Below are positions 52,422 through 60,873 of a DNA stretch of 64,000 nt, in pieces (the first letter of the stretch is position 1; each line of letters starts with the position of its first letter). Source of the stretch: Massilia sp. Bi118 (GTDB lineage: Bacteria; Pseudomonadota; Gammaproteobacteria; Burkholderiales; Burkholderiaceae_D); the NCBI RefSeq assembly GCF_918697865.1, contig NZ_CAKKMV010000006.1:248001-312000 (forward strand), in the 5' to 3' direction. Both the position numbers and the translations under genes were made by a program. The notes beneath the pieces are model-generated. The model was not told the DNA's origin. It saw only the letters and a list, made by a program, of their open reading frames with translations, and ran no database searches.

Positions 52422-53186
52422 ATGTCAGGCATCGTGCGCATCGACGACGAGGTCATCACCACCGACGACTTCATCCGAACCTTGAAACTGAGCGGGCAGT
52501 TCGAAGGCCTGGTCGAGCAGATGGTGCGCGACCACCTCGCCGCGCGCGCCGCGAAACAGGCCGGCTTGCAACTGGCGCCCGAGCAGATCCAGGAACGCGC
52601 CGACGAATTCCGCCGCGCCCTGGGCCTGCACCGCGCCGCCGACACCAACCACTACCTCGATGCGCTCGGCGTCTCGCTGGACGAATTCGAGGTCTGGATC
52701 ACGGACAGCCTGTACCGGGAAAAGATGCTCGAGCAGGTCTGCAGCGACACCGCCGTGACCCGGTACTTCACGCTCAACTCGCCGCGCTTCGACAGCGTCG
52801 AGGTCAGCCACATCGTGCTCGATGCGGAAGGCGCGGCGCGCGAGATGATGTCGGTGCTGCAGGAAGAGCCGGAAGCCTTTGCCGAAATGGCGCGCGAACA
52901 CTCGATCGATCCCGATACCAAGGGACAGGGCGGCCGGATCGGCAAGGTGCTGCGCGGCTCGCTCAAGGGCGACATCGAGGCGCGCGTGTTCAATGCACGC
53001 GAAGGCGAATTGCTCGGACCCTTCCCCTCGCTTGACGGCGCCTGCTACGAGATCTTTTGCGTCAACGCCAGACACCCGGCCGCGCTCGACCTTGATACCG
53101 CCGCCGAGATACGCCGCCTGCTGCGCGAGGAATGGCTGATGGCGCGCGCCCAGGAGCACGTGATCGAAGCGTGCCCTGTGCGCTAG
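52422..53186 (+). CDS. PpiC-type peptidyl-prolyl isomerase-like protein in export operon
   Basis: The 254-residue protein starts at an ATG with AGGAG nine bases upstream. It has an N-terminal helical SurA-like chaperone region, then a parvulin-like domain (VSHIVLDAEGAAREMMSVLQEEPEAFAEMAREHSIDPDTKGQGGRIG, read as separate segments). No signal peptide is seen, which fits a role in the cytoplasm or with the exporter. It precedes the C39 transporter by 22 bp. Similar proteins accompany peptide-export systems. Confidence 0.85.
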   Translation: MSGIVRIDDEVITTDDFIRTLKLSGQFEGLVEQMVRDHLAARAAKQAGLQLAPEQIQERADEFRRALGLHRAADTNHYLDALGVSLDEFEVWITDSLYREKMLEQVCSDTAVTRYFTLNSPRFDSVEVSHIVLDAEGAAREMMSVLQEEPEAFAEMAREHSIDPDTKGQGGRIGKVLRGSLKGDIEARVFNAREGELLGPFPSLDGACYEIFCVNARHPAALDLDTAAEIRRLLREEWLMARAQEHVIEACPVR

Positions 53187-53208
53187 GCGCCGGGCCCGAT
53201 AGACCCTT

Positions 53209-56200
53209 ATGGAAGAAGCACAGTCCCAGGCGCAGTCGCCCGCCAGATTCCTGTCATCGGTCGACCTGCTGTCTCCCTTCACGGACGAGGAGCTGGAACA
53301 GCTGGCGGAAGCGATCCAGGTGCGCCATTACGCCTTCGGCGACACGGTCTGCAAGGCCGGCGAGCCGGCCGAAGGTTTGTTCGTGGTGAAATCCGGCTCG
53401 GTGCGCGTGTTTTCCGACGAGAACGGCAAGGAAGTCAGCATCGGCGTGAGGAAGAGCGGCGAAGTCATCGGCGACATCGCCATGCTGCGCGAAGTCCACC
53501 ACGAACTGTCGGCGCGCGCCTCCCTGAAAACCGAGCTGTGGTTCATCCCGCGCACGGCCATCGAGCCGGTGCTGGTGCGCAATCCGGTGGCGCGCGATTT
53601 CGTCACCAGCTATGTCGCGATCAGCTCGGCCGGCGGCCTGGTGGCGCGCCTCTTCGATTTGCGCGGCAAGGTCGGCAAGGACGAGCTGGAAGAGTTCGTG
53701 CACAGCGTCGGCGTCAAGCGCGTCGCCGCCGGCAAGGAGATCCTGACCCAGGACGGGCGCGAGGACCGCCGCCTGTATGTGCTGCGCCAGGGACAAGTAA
53801 AACTGCTGTATCACGACGGCGCCGACGAATACACGCTGGCCACCCTGCAGGCCGGCGAAACCTTCGGCGAAAAAGCCTGCCTGATGCGCCAGGAACAGAT
53901 GGCCTCGGCGGTGGCCGTCACGCCTTGTACCTTGCTGGTGATTCCGGAAAAGACCGCCCACGCCATCCTCGAGCGCAATGCCGGCCTGCGCGAGGTGCTG
54001 GAAGACCGCATCCGTTTCATCGAGCGCGAACTGGAGCGCCAGAAGAAACTGGCCGAGCGCCGCAAGCGCCCGCTGCGCCTGGACCTCGAATCGAAGCCGG
54101 CGCTGGGCGAAAAAGTCATCCGCCGCTTCGCCCTGGTCGAGCAGGCCGAGGAGATGGATTGCGGCGCCGCCTGTCTGGCCATGCTGTGCCGCCATTACGG
54201 CCTGCAAGTCACTTTGGGAAAACTGCGCGAACTGGCGAACGTCACCACCCAGGGCGCGACCCTGGACAGCCTGGCGCGCGCCGGCGAGACCCTCGGCTTT
54301 TCGAGCCGCGGCGTGCAATGCACCTTCGACGCGCTGCAGGGTTTCGAGTTGCCCTTCATCGTGCACTGGGAGGGTTACCACTACGTGATCGTCTACGGTG
54401 TCTCGAAACGCCAGGTGTGGGTAGCGGATCCGGCGGTGGGTTTCCGCAAGATGTCGGTGGAGGAATTCGAGCGCGGCTGGAGCGGCACTTGCCTGGTCTT
54501 CACGCCGAGCCAGGACATGGCCCAGGCCGCCGTCGAGCGCTCGCCCTGGCTGCGCTTCGTCGCCTATCTGCGGCCTTACCGCACCATCCTGCTGCATCTT
54601 TTCCTGGCCACCTTCGTGATCCAGATGCTGGGCATCGTGCCGCCGCTGATCATCCAGAACATCCTCGACGGCGTGGTCGTGCACCAGAACGTCAGCCTGC
54701 TGCATCTGCTGATCGGCGGGCTGATCATCGCCAACGTGTTCTCGCAGCTGATGGCGACCGTGCGCGCCTACCTGGCCAATTACATGATGCGCAACCTCGA
54801 TTTTTCGATGATGGCGGGCTTCTTCAAGCACACGATGTCGCTGCCCTTCTCCTTCTTCGCCAAGAGAAAAACCGGGGACATCATCGCGCGCTTTCAGGAA
54901 AACCAGACCATTCGCGCCTTCCTGACCGAGTCGACCGTCACCACGATGCTGAATTTGCTGATGGTGTTCATCTATTTCACCATCCTGTTCGTCTACAACG
55001 TCAAGCTGACCCTGATCCTGATCGCCTTTGTCATCCCCATCATGGCGCTGACGATTTTTACGACGCCGCACATCAAGCAGTATGCGCGTGAGGTGTTCAA
55101 CGCCTCGACCGATGCGCACGCCTTCCTGATGGAGGCGCTCGGCGGCGTCGAGACCATCAAGGGCATGGGCAGCGAGCGGCCGGTGCGCTTGAAATGGGAA
55201 AAGAAATACGTCAAGGCGCTCGACACCCAGTACCGCGCGCAGCAATTCAATATCCTGGTGGGCCTGGCCAGCCAGCTGCTGAATGCCGGCACCACGATCG
55301 CCATCCTGTGGGCTGGCGCCAGCCTGGTGCTCGAGCACGAACTGACGATCGGCCAGCTGATCGCCTTCAACGCCCTGATGGGCAGCGTGCTCGCGCCGCT
55401 GATGGGTCTGGTGGCCTTGTGGAGCCGGCTGGCCGACGCCGGCGTGGCGATGGAGAGACTCGGCGACGTGCTCGACATCGAACCTGAACAGAAGCCGAGC
55501 GAAGCCGCCAGCCGGGTGGTGCTGCCCGACCTGCAGGGCGACATCAAGCTCGAGAACGTCTATTTCCGCTACGGCGGCGACGACACCGCCTACGTGCTGG
55601 ACAACATCAGCATCGACATGCGGCGTGGCGAGCTGATCGCCATCGTCGGCCGCAGCGGCTCGGGCAAGACCACGCTGGCCAAGCTGCTGGTCGGCTTTTA
55701 CATGCCGAGCGACGGCAAGATCCTGGTCGACGGCTACGACATGGCCGCCATCGACAAGGATTATTACCGCGCCCAGGTCGGCTATGTCATGCAAAGCAAT
55801 CTGCTGTTTTCCGGCACCATCGCCGAGAACATCGCCAGCGGCGACGACAGCCCGGACCGGCGCCGCATCGAGCAGGTCGCCAAGATGGCGGATGCGCATG
55901 CTTTCATCAGCAAGATGCCGCTGGGTTACGAGCAGGTGGTCGGCGAGCGCGGCGTCGGCTTGTCCGGGGGCCAGGTGCAGCGCTTGTGCATCGCGCGGGC
56001 GCTGTATCACGACCCTCGCCTGCTGGTCTTCGATGAAGCGACCTCGGCCTTGGACACCCAGTCGGAAAGCAACATCATCGCCAACATGCACGACATCCTG
56101 GCCGGACGCACGGCCGTGATCATCGCCCACCGGCTCAGCACCATCATGCGGGCCGACAAGATCGTGGTGCTGTACGAGGGGCATATCGCCGAGCAGGGCC

Positions 56201-56271
56201 GGCATGAGGAGTTGCTCGCGCGGCGCGGCATGTACTATGAATTAGTCCAAAAGCAATTGGCGGCAGCATGA
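53209..56271 (+). CDS. Peptide exporter: two cNMP-binding domains, C39 peptidase, ABC membrane and ATPase domains
   Basis: This 1020-residue fusion starts with two cyclic-nucleotide-binding beta-barrels (about 20-140 and 155-280; VVKSGSVRVFSDENGKEVSIG and VLRQGQVKLLYHDG). A C39 peptidase follows (about 306-430), with catalytic C318 in EEMDCGAACLAML, His in YHYVIVYG and Asp in VADPAVG. The ABC transmembrane domain covers about 440-720. The ATPase has GRSGSGKTT, signature LSGGQVQRLCIARAL and DEATSALD. It should cleave leaders after Gly-Gly and export the cores. The next gene overlaps by four bases. Confidence 0.93.
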   Translation: MEEAQSQAQSPARFLSSVDLLSPFTDEELEQLAEAIQVRHYAFGDTVCKAGEPAEGLFVVKSGSVRVFSDENGKEVSIGVRKSGEVIGDIAMLREVHHELSARASLKTELWFIPRTAIEPVLVRNPVARDFVTSYVAISSAGGLVARLFDLRGKVGKDELEEFVHSVGVKRVAAGKEILTQDGREDRRLYVLRQGQVKLLYHDGADEYTLATLQAGETFGEKACLMRQEQMASAVAVTPCTLLVIPEKTAHAILERNAGLREVLEDRIRFIERELERQKKLAERRKRPLRLDLESKPALGEKVIRRFALVEQAEEMDCGAACLAMLCRHYGLQVTLGKLRELANVTTQGATLDSLARAGETLGFSSRGVQCTFDALQGFELPFIVHWEGYHYVIVYGVSKRQVWVADPAVGFRKMSVEEFERGWSGTCLVFTPSQDMAQAAVERSPWLRFVAYLRPYRTILLHLFLATFVIQMLGIVPPLIIQNILDGVVVHQNVSLLHLLIGGLIIANVFSQLMATVRAYLANYMMRNLDFSMMAGFFKHTMSLPFSFFAKRKTGDIIARFQENQTIRAFLTESTVTTMLNLLMVFIYFTILFVYNVKLTLILIAFVIPIMALTIFTTPHIKQYAREVFNASTDAHAFLMEALGGVETIKGMGSERPVRLKWEKKYVKALDTQYRAQQFNILVGLASQLLNAGTTIAILWAGASLVLEHELTIGQLIAFNALMGSVLAPLMGLVALWSRLADAGVAMERLGDVLDIEPEQKPSEAASRVVLPDLQGDIKLENVYFRYGGDDTAYVLDNISIDMRRGELIAIVGRSGSGKTTLAKLLVGFYMPSDGKILVDGYDMAAIDKDYYRAQVGYVMQSNLLFSGTIAENIASGDDSPDRRRIEQVAKMADAHAFISKMPLGYEQVVGERGVGLSGGQVQRLCIARALYHDPRLLVFDEATSALDTQSESNIIANMHDILAGRTAVIIAHRLSTIMRADKIVVLYEGHIAEQGRHEELLARRGMYYELVQKQLAAA

Positions 56272-57566
56272 AGCTCTTCAACCAGGATCTCGCACCCCGC
56301 GGTTCATCGATGTCCTATGCCGGCCTGCTGGAGCGGCTCGAAATCCTGCGCTCCACCCTGCGCTGGGCGAACAAGCTCGACCGGCCCGACATCGAAAAAC
56401 TGCTGCGCCAGGCGAATGCCGTGCGCGACGAGGTGATGCAGCTGTCGCACAAGGAGCGCTTCGTGCAAGCGCTCGATACCGACCGGCGCAGCGAGGCTGT
56501 GGACAAGCCTGCGCCGGCCCCGGGCGAACGCAGGCAGGCGCTGCTGGCGCGCAGCTTCGTGTTCGAGGGCACCTTCGGCGACAATCCGCGCCTGCTCGAC
56601 GCCCTCGAGATCGCGGAAAAGGCGGCGCCCACCGATTTACCTGTGCTGATCGACGGCGAAAGCGGCACCGGCAAGGAGTTGATGGCCAAGGTGGTCCACG
56701 CCAACGGCGCCCGCGCCGACAAGGCCTATATCTCCGTCAACTGCGGCGCGATTCCGGAGAGCCTGATCGAATCGGAACTGTTCGGCCACAAGCGCGGCGC
56801 CTTCACCGGCGCGGCCACCGACCGCAAGGGCAAGTTCGAGAGCGCGCATAAAGGCACGATCTTCCTGGACGAGATCGGCGAACTGCCGCTGCAGGGGCAG
56901 GTAAAACTGCTGCGCGTGCTGCAGTCGCACGAGATCCAGCGCGTTGGCTCGGACGAGACGATTGCGGTGGACGCGCGCATCGTCGCCGCCACGAATAAGA
57001 ATCTGCGCAAGCTGATCGAAGAAGGCCAGTTCCGCGAAGACCTGTTCTACCGCCTCAGCGTGATCCACGTGAGCCTGCCGCCGCTGCGCGAGCGGAAGGA
57101 CGAGATCCCGCTGCTGCTGGCATATTACGGCGACGAGGCCGCCGAGGTCCTCAAGCGGCGCCCGGTGGCCTTGAGTCCGCGCCTGCGCGAGTTCCTGCTC
57201 GAGTATGCCTACCCGGGCAATATCCGCGAGCTGCGCAACCTGATGTACCGGCTGGCCTGCCTGGCCGGCGACCTGGCCGACCTGGCGCAGTTGCCGGAAG
57301 ATATACGCCCGCGGGCTGTGCCTGCACCGGCGCCGCTCAAAGAGACCGACCGCGCTGCGGCCACGCCACCGGCGCCGGCTTCGCTGGCGGAGGCCAAGCG
57401 CGCCGCCAGCGACGAAGCCGAGCGTGCCTGCCTGGAGCGCGGTTTGAAGGACGTCGGCGGCACCGTGGCCGAACTGGCGCGGCGCTGGGACATGAACCGC
57501 TCGCATTTGCAGATTTTGCTGAAGAAGCATGGGCTGCATTCGAAGGATTTCAGGCAGGCGAGGTAA
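56268..57566 (+). CDS. Sigma-54-dependent transcriptional regulator (EBP)
   Basis: The 432-residue protein has an N-terminal ~95-residue region without a receiver domain, an AAA+ domain with Walker A GESGTGKE (130-137) and the sigma-54 contact loop GAFTGA (177-182), and a C-terminal Fis-type HTH (GTVAELARRWDMNRSHLQILLKKHGL, split here by domain). It overlaps the exporter by four bases (ATGA). Sigma-54-like promoters precede both precursor clusters, so these are its likely targets. The lack of a receiver means its signal is unclear; partner binding or phosphorylation is possible. Confidence 0.94.
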   Translation: MKLFNQDLAPRGSSMSYAGLLERLEILRSTLRWANKLDRPDIEKLLRQANAVRDEVMQLSHKERFVQALDTDRRSEAVDKPAPAPGERRQALLARSFVFEGTFGDNPRLLDALEIAEKAAPTDLPVLIDGESGTGKELMAKVVHANGARADKAYISVNCGAIPESLIESELFGHKRGAFTGAATDRKGKFESAHKGTIFLDEIGELPLQGQVKLLRVLQSHEIQRVGSDETIAVDARIVAATNKNLRKLIEEGQFREDLFYRLSVIHVSLPPLRERKDEIPLLLAYYGDEAAEVLKRRPVALSPRLREFLLEYAYPGNIRELRNLMYRLACLAGDLADLAQLPEDIRPRAVPAPAPLKETDRAAATPPAPASLAEAKRAASDEAERACLERGLKDVGGTVAELARRWDMNRSHLQILLKKHGLHSKDFRQAR

Positions 57567-57571
57567 TCAAA

Positions 57572-57672
57572 CGTCGTTCCCGACCTCGCCGGCCGCCTTG
57601 GCGGGAACCCAAGTTCTGCCAGCGTATCGTCAGCTCAAACAAACTTGGGTCCCCGCCTTCGCGGGGACGACG
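57572..57672. repeat. REP/BIME-like palindromic repeat, copy 3
   Basis: ACGTCGTTCCC ... GGGAACCCAAGTT faces AACTTGGGTCCCCGCCTTCGCGGGGACGACG between the convergent EBP and phosphatase genes. It belongs to the family at 19606 and 35821. Confidence 0.83.
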
Positions 57673-57673
57673 G

Positions 57674-58444
57674 TCAAGCTAGCGACGGATTCATCACCGT
57701 CTGATCCGGCTCCACATCGTCCGCCCGCACCACCACCATCGACACATTGTCGCGCCCGCCCCCGGCCAGGGCCAATGCGATGAGCGCATCGGCCGCCTGC
57801 GCGCAATCGCCGCCCGTCAGCGCGCCGAACATCGCCTCGGCACTGACCATATTGCTCAAGCCGTCGCTGCAGAGCAGGAAAATATCGCCGTCGCAGACCT
57901 GCACCTGGATTTCGTCCAGTTCCAGCCCCGTGGCCGCACCGAGCGCGCGCGTGATCATGTTGGCGCCGGGCCAGGCCTGGGCTTCCTCGCGCGACAGGTG
58001 GTTCTTGCTCTGCAGTTCTTCGAGCTGGTTGTGGTCGCGCGTGAGTTGATGAAGGCTGCCGCCGCGGCACAGGTAGATGCGGCTGTCGCCGGCCCAGATG
58101 CAGGTCGCGCTGCGGCCGGAGGCCAGCAGCAGCACCAGGGTGGTGCCGATAACGGGGACGTTGCGCGCCACCGCTTCCGCCACCAGGGTGTTGTTCACCC
58201 CGAGCAGGCAGACGCGCGCCTGCGCGGCCGCCTGCTGCAGCGGTTCGCCCGCGGGCAGTGCGTCCAGCGCCTCGACCGTCATCCTGCTTGCCACTTCGCC
58301 ATAGGCGTGTCCGCCCATGCCGTCCGCCACGGCCCACATGCGCCGCTCCGGCCGGTTCAGCACCATGTCCTCGTTATTGCTGCGCACCAGTCCGGTATCG
58401 GTGCGCGCCGCCGAGGTCCAGCGTAACTGCGTCTCGTCGCCCAT
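57674..58444 (-). CDS. PP2C-family serine/threonine phosphatase
   Basis: The 256-residue protein has PP2C motifs: RTDTGLVRSNNEDMVL, AVADGMGGHAYGEVAS, WAGDSRIYLCR, LLCSDGLSNMV and GGGRDNVSMVVV, with metal-binding Asp residues intact. It should dephosphorylate Ser/Thr in the cytoplasm. Its ATG overlaps the stop of precursor gene 1 by one base (TAATG), so it is translated with the peptide cluster. It is the natural antagonist of the Ser/Thr kinase at 61401. Confidence 0.92.
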   Translation of the reverse strand: MGDETQLRWTSAARTDTGLVRSNNEDMVLNRPERRMWAVADGMGGHAYGEVASRMTVEALDALPAGEPLQQAAAQARVCLLGVNNTLVAEAVARNVPVIGTTLVLLLASGRSATCIWAGDSRIYLCRGGSLHQLTRDHNQLEELQSKNHLSREEAQAWPGANMITRALGAATGLELDEIQVQVCDGDIFLLCSDGLSNMVSAEAMFGALTGGDCAQAADALIALALAGGGRDNVSMVVVRADDVEPDQTVMNPSLA

Positions 58445-58731
58445 TAGATCGTTCCGTTGTTGGTGCTCCGTTCGTCCACGCCGACGGTGAGTACCGAATT
58501 CGGCGCCGAGTTGCTCACGCTGACCGACTGGAACTGATTGATCATCTGGTCGGCGTAGTTGTTGATCTGGTAGAAGTTGATCACCGGCGTCACGCCGCGC
58601 GCCTGCGCGGGCAGGTAGGGCTGGATCCAGCCGAAGCACCAGGCCGCGCCGTCGCCGCCGCGGATGTGCGCCATCGCCCTGGTGTCGAGGGTGCGGTCGC
58701 AGCGTAGATCGTCAATGCGGAGTTGGGCCAT
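58444..58731 (-). CDS. GG-leader precursor peptide 1 (distinct core)
   Basis: The 95-residue precursor has a leader ending LDTRAMAHIRGG at position 26, in the same pattern as the seven others. The core is different: DGAAWCFGWIQPYLPAQARG then VINFYQINNYADQMIN and NSVLTVGVDERSTNNGTI. It has one Cys. The start is the ATG with CAGGAG upstream; a longer frame is rejected. It overlaps the phosphatase start by one base. The core function is unknown. Confidence 0.85.
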   Translation of the reverse strand: MAQLRIDDLRCDRTLDTRAMAHIRGGDGAAWCFGWIQPYLPAQARGVTPVINFYQINNYADQMINQFQSVSVSNSAPNSVLTVGVDERSTNNGTI

Positions 58732-58848
58732 GATGCGTCTCCTGGATGCGTCGCGGGACAGTAGAAAGACAAGTTGAAACCGCCTTTGGTTCAATATTTT
58801 GGTGGAGGTCGCGCAAGTGTTGCCGCTTGCGGCCTCCACCGGTCAGGG

Positions 58849-59121
58849 TCAAGCAACCAGGATGTTGTTCTGGCCGTACTGGTGGGTGTTGTTGGTCACG
58901 TCCACGCAGTCGATGAAGGCCGAGCCGTTGGCGGTCGCGTTGACGACTTTTTGCAGCTGGGTCAGGTCCTGGCTGGCGTCCAGCGACGAGCTGACGTGTG
59001 CCGGCCCGGGCTGGGGGAACCAGGGAGCGCTGCTCTTGCCATGGCCGCCGCGCACGGCAGCCATCTCGGCCTGGGCCAGTTCCTGGGTACGGGTCAGATC
59101 TTTGATGTTCAGGGTTTTCAT
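58849..59121 (-). CDS. GG-leader precursor peptide 2 (NNT-QNN family)
   Basis: The 90-residue precursor has the leader MKTLNIKDL...ELAQAEMAAVRGG (26 residues) and a core with PWFPQPGPAH, DLTQLQKVVNATANGSAFID and VTNNTHQYGQNNILVA. It is paralogous to peptides 4, 5 and 8. AAGGAG precedes the ATG. The core contains one Cys (FIDCVDV) that the paralogues replace by Gly. The leader conforms to the LSxxELxxIxGG-type consensus for C39 peptidases. Confidence 0.88.
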   Translation of the reverse strand: MKTLNIKDLTRTQELAQAEMAAVRGGHGKSSAPWFPQPGPAHVSSSLDASQDLTQLQKVVNATANGSAFIDCVDVTNNTHQYGQNNILVA

Positions 59122-59149
59122 GATGATGCTCCTTGAAGAATGAATGGAT

Positions 59150-59413
59150 TTACAGCGGGATTGCAGCGTTGTTGGTGGCCCATTGCAGCGGATTCAGGGT
59201 CACATCGGGGCCGACGAAGCCGGGACCGATCACGCCATTGTTGTTCAGGACGTTGACCTTGATGTCCTGCACCTGGCCGATGCGCTGGTCGAGGTTCAGG
59301 TTCACGTTCGGGCCGAAGGCGGCCAGACCCTTGCTGCCGCCGCGGATCGCGGACATGGAACACTGGTCCAGTTCGCGCTTACGGTTCAGGTCTTGAATCA
59401 GGATCGATGCCAT
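59150..59413 (-). CDS. GG-leader precursor peptide 3 (NNNGVIG family)
   Basis: The 87-residue precursor has the leader MASILIQDL...LDQCSMSAIRGG (26 residues). Its core has NVNLNLDQRIGQVQDIKV, NVLNNNGVIGPGFVGPDV and LNPLQWATNN, matching peptide 7. AAGGAG precedes the ATG. The core lacks Cys. It lies between peptide 4 and peptide 2. Confidence 0.88.
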   Translation of the reverse strand: MASILIQDLNRKRELDQCSMSAIRGGSKGLAAFGPNVNLNLDQRIGQVQDIKVNVLNNNGVIGPGFVGPDVTLNPLQWATNNAAIPL

Positions 59414-59441
59414 GATCTTCTCCTTGCTTGCCAGGTTCGCC

Positions 59442-59717
59442 TCAGGCGACCAGCAGGTTGTTCTGGCCGAACTGCGAGGTGTTGTTGGTCACGTTCACAC
59501 CCGAGATGAAGGCCGAGCCGTCGGCGGTCTCGTTGACCACCTGCTGCGCCTGGCGCAGGTCTTGCGACGCATCGATCGACTTCGCGTACGAAGGCATGGG
59601 GAACAGCGAGTACGAGGGCATCGTGTAGCCGGCTTTGTGGCCGCCGCGCACGGCGGTCATTTCTTTGCGGCTCAGGTCGGACGAAACGGCCAGGTCCTTG
59701 ATGGTCAGGGTTTTCAT
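59442..59717 (-). CDS. GG-leader precursor peptide 4 (NNT-QNN family)
   Basis: The 91-residue precursor has leader MKTLTIKDLAVSS...MTAVRGG (26 residues) and a core beginning HKAGYTMPSYSLFPMPSY, then DASQDLRQAQQVVNETADG and SGVNVTNNTSQFGQNNLLVA. No Cys. AAAGGAG lies seven bases before the ATG. It is 12 bp after the peptide 5 stop and part of the same transcript. Confidence 0.9.
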   Translation of the reverse strand: MKTLTIKDLAVSSDLSRKEMTAVRGGHKAGYTMPSYSLFPMPSYAKSIDASQDLRQAQQVVNETADGSAFISGVNVTNNTSQFGQNNLLVA

Positions 59718-59729
59718 GTCGGTTCTCCT

Positions 59730-59999
59730 TTACAGTACGGCGATGTTGTTCTGGCCGAATTGATCGGTGTTGTTGGTGACGTGGACGCCGGACACGAAGG
59801 CCGAGCCGTTCGCGGTCAGGTTCTGCACGTCCTGCATTTGCAGCAGGCTCTGGTCCGCCTTGATCGAGGTGTTGTAGGACGGGCTGTAGGTCGGCAGCCA
59901 CGGCATGCTGGGCTTGCCATGTCCGCCGCGCACGGCAGCCATGTCGCTGCGGGCCAGTTCGTTGCTCAGTGCCAGGTCTTTGATGATCAGGGTTTTCAT
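59730..59999 (-). CDS. GG-leader precursor peptide 5 (NNT-QNN family)
   Basis: The 89-residue precursor is the first gene of the second cluster. Leader MKTLIIKDLALSN...MAAVRGG is 26 residues. The core has PWLPTYSPSYNTS, KADQSLLQMQDVQNLTANG and HVTNNTDQFGQNNIAVL. An AAGGAG site precedes the ATG at 59999; the longer upstream frame has no support. A sigma-54-like promoter lies 65 bp upstream. Confidence 0.9.
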   Translation of the reverse strand: MKTLIIKDLALSNELARSDMAAVRGGHGKPSMPWLPTYSPSYNTSIKADQSLLQMQDVQNLTANGSAFVSGVHVTNNTDQFGQNNIAVL

Positions 60000-60063
60000 G
60001 TCTTTCTCCTTGAGTCGGTGATTTGGGTTAAGAGCACTTTGATTTGTGCTCACTTGGGTATGA

Positions 60064-60078
60064 GCAGAATGCGTGCCA
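60064..60078 (-). promoter_or_regulatory. Sigma-54 promoter for peptides 5-1 and phosphatase
   Basis: On the minus strand TGGCACG-CATT-CTGCT has the invariant GG and GC at the correct 10-bp separation, with one mismatch in the -12 element (C for T). It is 65 bp upstream of the peptide 5 ATG and shares the preceding GGGGCC with the promoter at 61222. Confidence 0.75.
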
Positions 60079-60095
60079 GGCCCCAAACCGGCCTT

Positions 60096-60201
60096 CAACA
60101 GGCCTTTTGTTGACGGGCTGTCTTCGTTTTTGGCCTGTTGGGCAGGGAATCTGGTGGGTATCGGCCAACAGCGGCCAGGTACTGTGCGGAACGGCCCAAC
60201 A
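60096..60201. promoter_or_regulatory. Candidate enhancer (UAS) region of sigma-54 promoter
   Basis: Several TGTTG/CAACA dyads cluster here: CAACA-N7-TGTTG at 60096-60112, TGTTGGGC at 60136 facing GGCCAACA at 60163, and CGGCCCAACA at 60192. They lie 20-140 bp upstream of the sigma-54 promoter, where an EBP would bind. A related dyad is at 61331-61349. Confidence 0.5.
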
Positions 60202-60218
60202 CCCGCCTGGACGGGGAC

Positions 60219-60255
60219 GTAAAAATGCCGCCCAGCCTTGCGGTCCGGGCGGCAT
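60219..60255 (-). terminator. Rho-independent terminator between peptide clusters
   Basis: On the minus strand ATGCCGCCC...GGGCGGCAT forms a 9-bp stem with a 13-bp loop, then TTTTTA. It lies after peptide 6 and before the UAS and sigma-54 promoter of the second cluster. Confidence 0.8.
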
Positions 60256-60285
60256 CGGTGGCGGCCGCGCATTAAGATAAATCGT

Positions 60286-60480
60286 TTATCTGGTTTGCTT
60301 ACCCGGCGCCCCCCTGGGCACGGCGTGGGTTTTAAAGTCGACGATCCGGGGCGAGGATGCCGGTGCAGTGCCGGCCGCCCTGACCTGCGAGCGCAACCGC
60401 GAGCCGCCGCTGATCGCCTGCATGGCCTTCCGGTCCAGCTCGAGGTTGTCGGACAGGTCCTTGATAACGATGCTAGCCAT
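60286..60480 (-). CDS. GG-leader precursor peptide 6 (short core)
   Basis: A 64-residue precursor with leader MASIVIKDL...LDRKAMQAISGG (26 residues; S at position 24 instead of R). The core of 38 residues is basic (SRLRSQVRAAGTAPASSP, then VDFKTHAVPRGAPGKQTR) and lacks the NNN or NNT motifs. It may be a truncated member of the family or a distinct type. CAGGAG precedes the ATG. It is the last gene of the first cluster. Confidence 0.75.
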   Translation of the reverse strand: MASIVIKDLSDNLELDRKAMQAISGGSRLRSQVRAAGTAPASSPRIVDFKTHAVPRGAPGKQTR

Positions 60481-60557
60481 CTCTATCTCCTGAAAAAAAC
60501 GGGTGCCAGCCCGGCCATCGCAAGGATGGCCGGGCTGGCGCGGATGGGCAGGGTGGC

Positions 60558-60818
60558 TCAGAACTTCGGCAGCTGCGCCTCGTTCTTTGCCCACTGCAGC
60601 GGACTCAGCTCGATGCTGGGCCCCGTGAAACCGGCGCCGATCACGCCGTTGTTGTTCAGCACGTTCACGCCGATGTCCTGGAACTGCGCGATCTGCTGGT
60701 TGAGCGTGACGTTGACGTTGACGTTCGGTGCGCCGAGCACGCCGCCGCGTACGCTTGCCATCGCATGGCGGTCGAGACGCTGCGCATGTGCGAGGTCGTG
60801 GATCTGAATGGAAGACAT
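60558..60818 (-). CDS. GG-leader precursor peptide 7 (NNNGVIG family)
   Basis: The 86-residue precursor has leader MSSIQIHDL...LDRHAMASVRGG (26 residues) and a core with VNVNVTLNQQIAQFQDIGV, LNNNGVIGAGFTGPS and LSPLQWAKNEAQLPKF, clearly paralogous to peptide 3. No Cys. AAAGGAG precedes the ATG. It follows peptide 8 in the first cluster. Confidence 0.9.
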   Translation of the reverse strand: MSSIQIHDLAHAQRLDRHAMASVRGGVLGAPNVNVNVTLNQQIAQFQDIGVNVLNNNGVIGAGFTGPSIELSPLQWAKNEAQLPKF

Positions 60819-60873
60819 GGAGTTTCTCCTTTGGTTCGGCGGAGAGGAGACGAGCCTCTCCGCCTGGTTTTGC

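Noticed and set aside
53254..56205. A 983-codon minus-strand open frame opposite the exporter
   Set aside because: It is antisense to the C39-ABC gene, low-complexity (Asp/His/Gln-rich), with no family match and no start signal.
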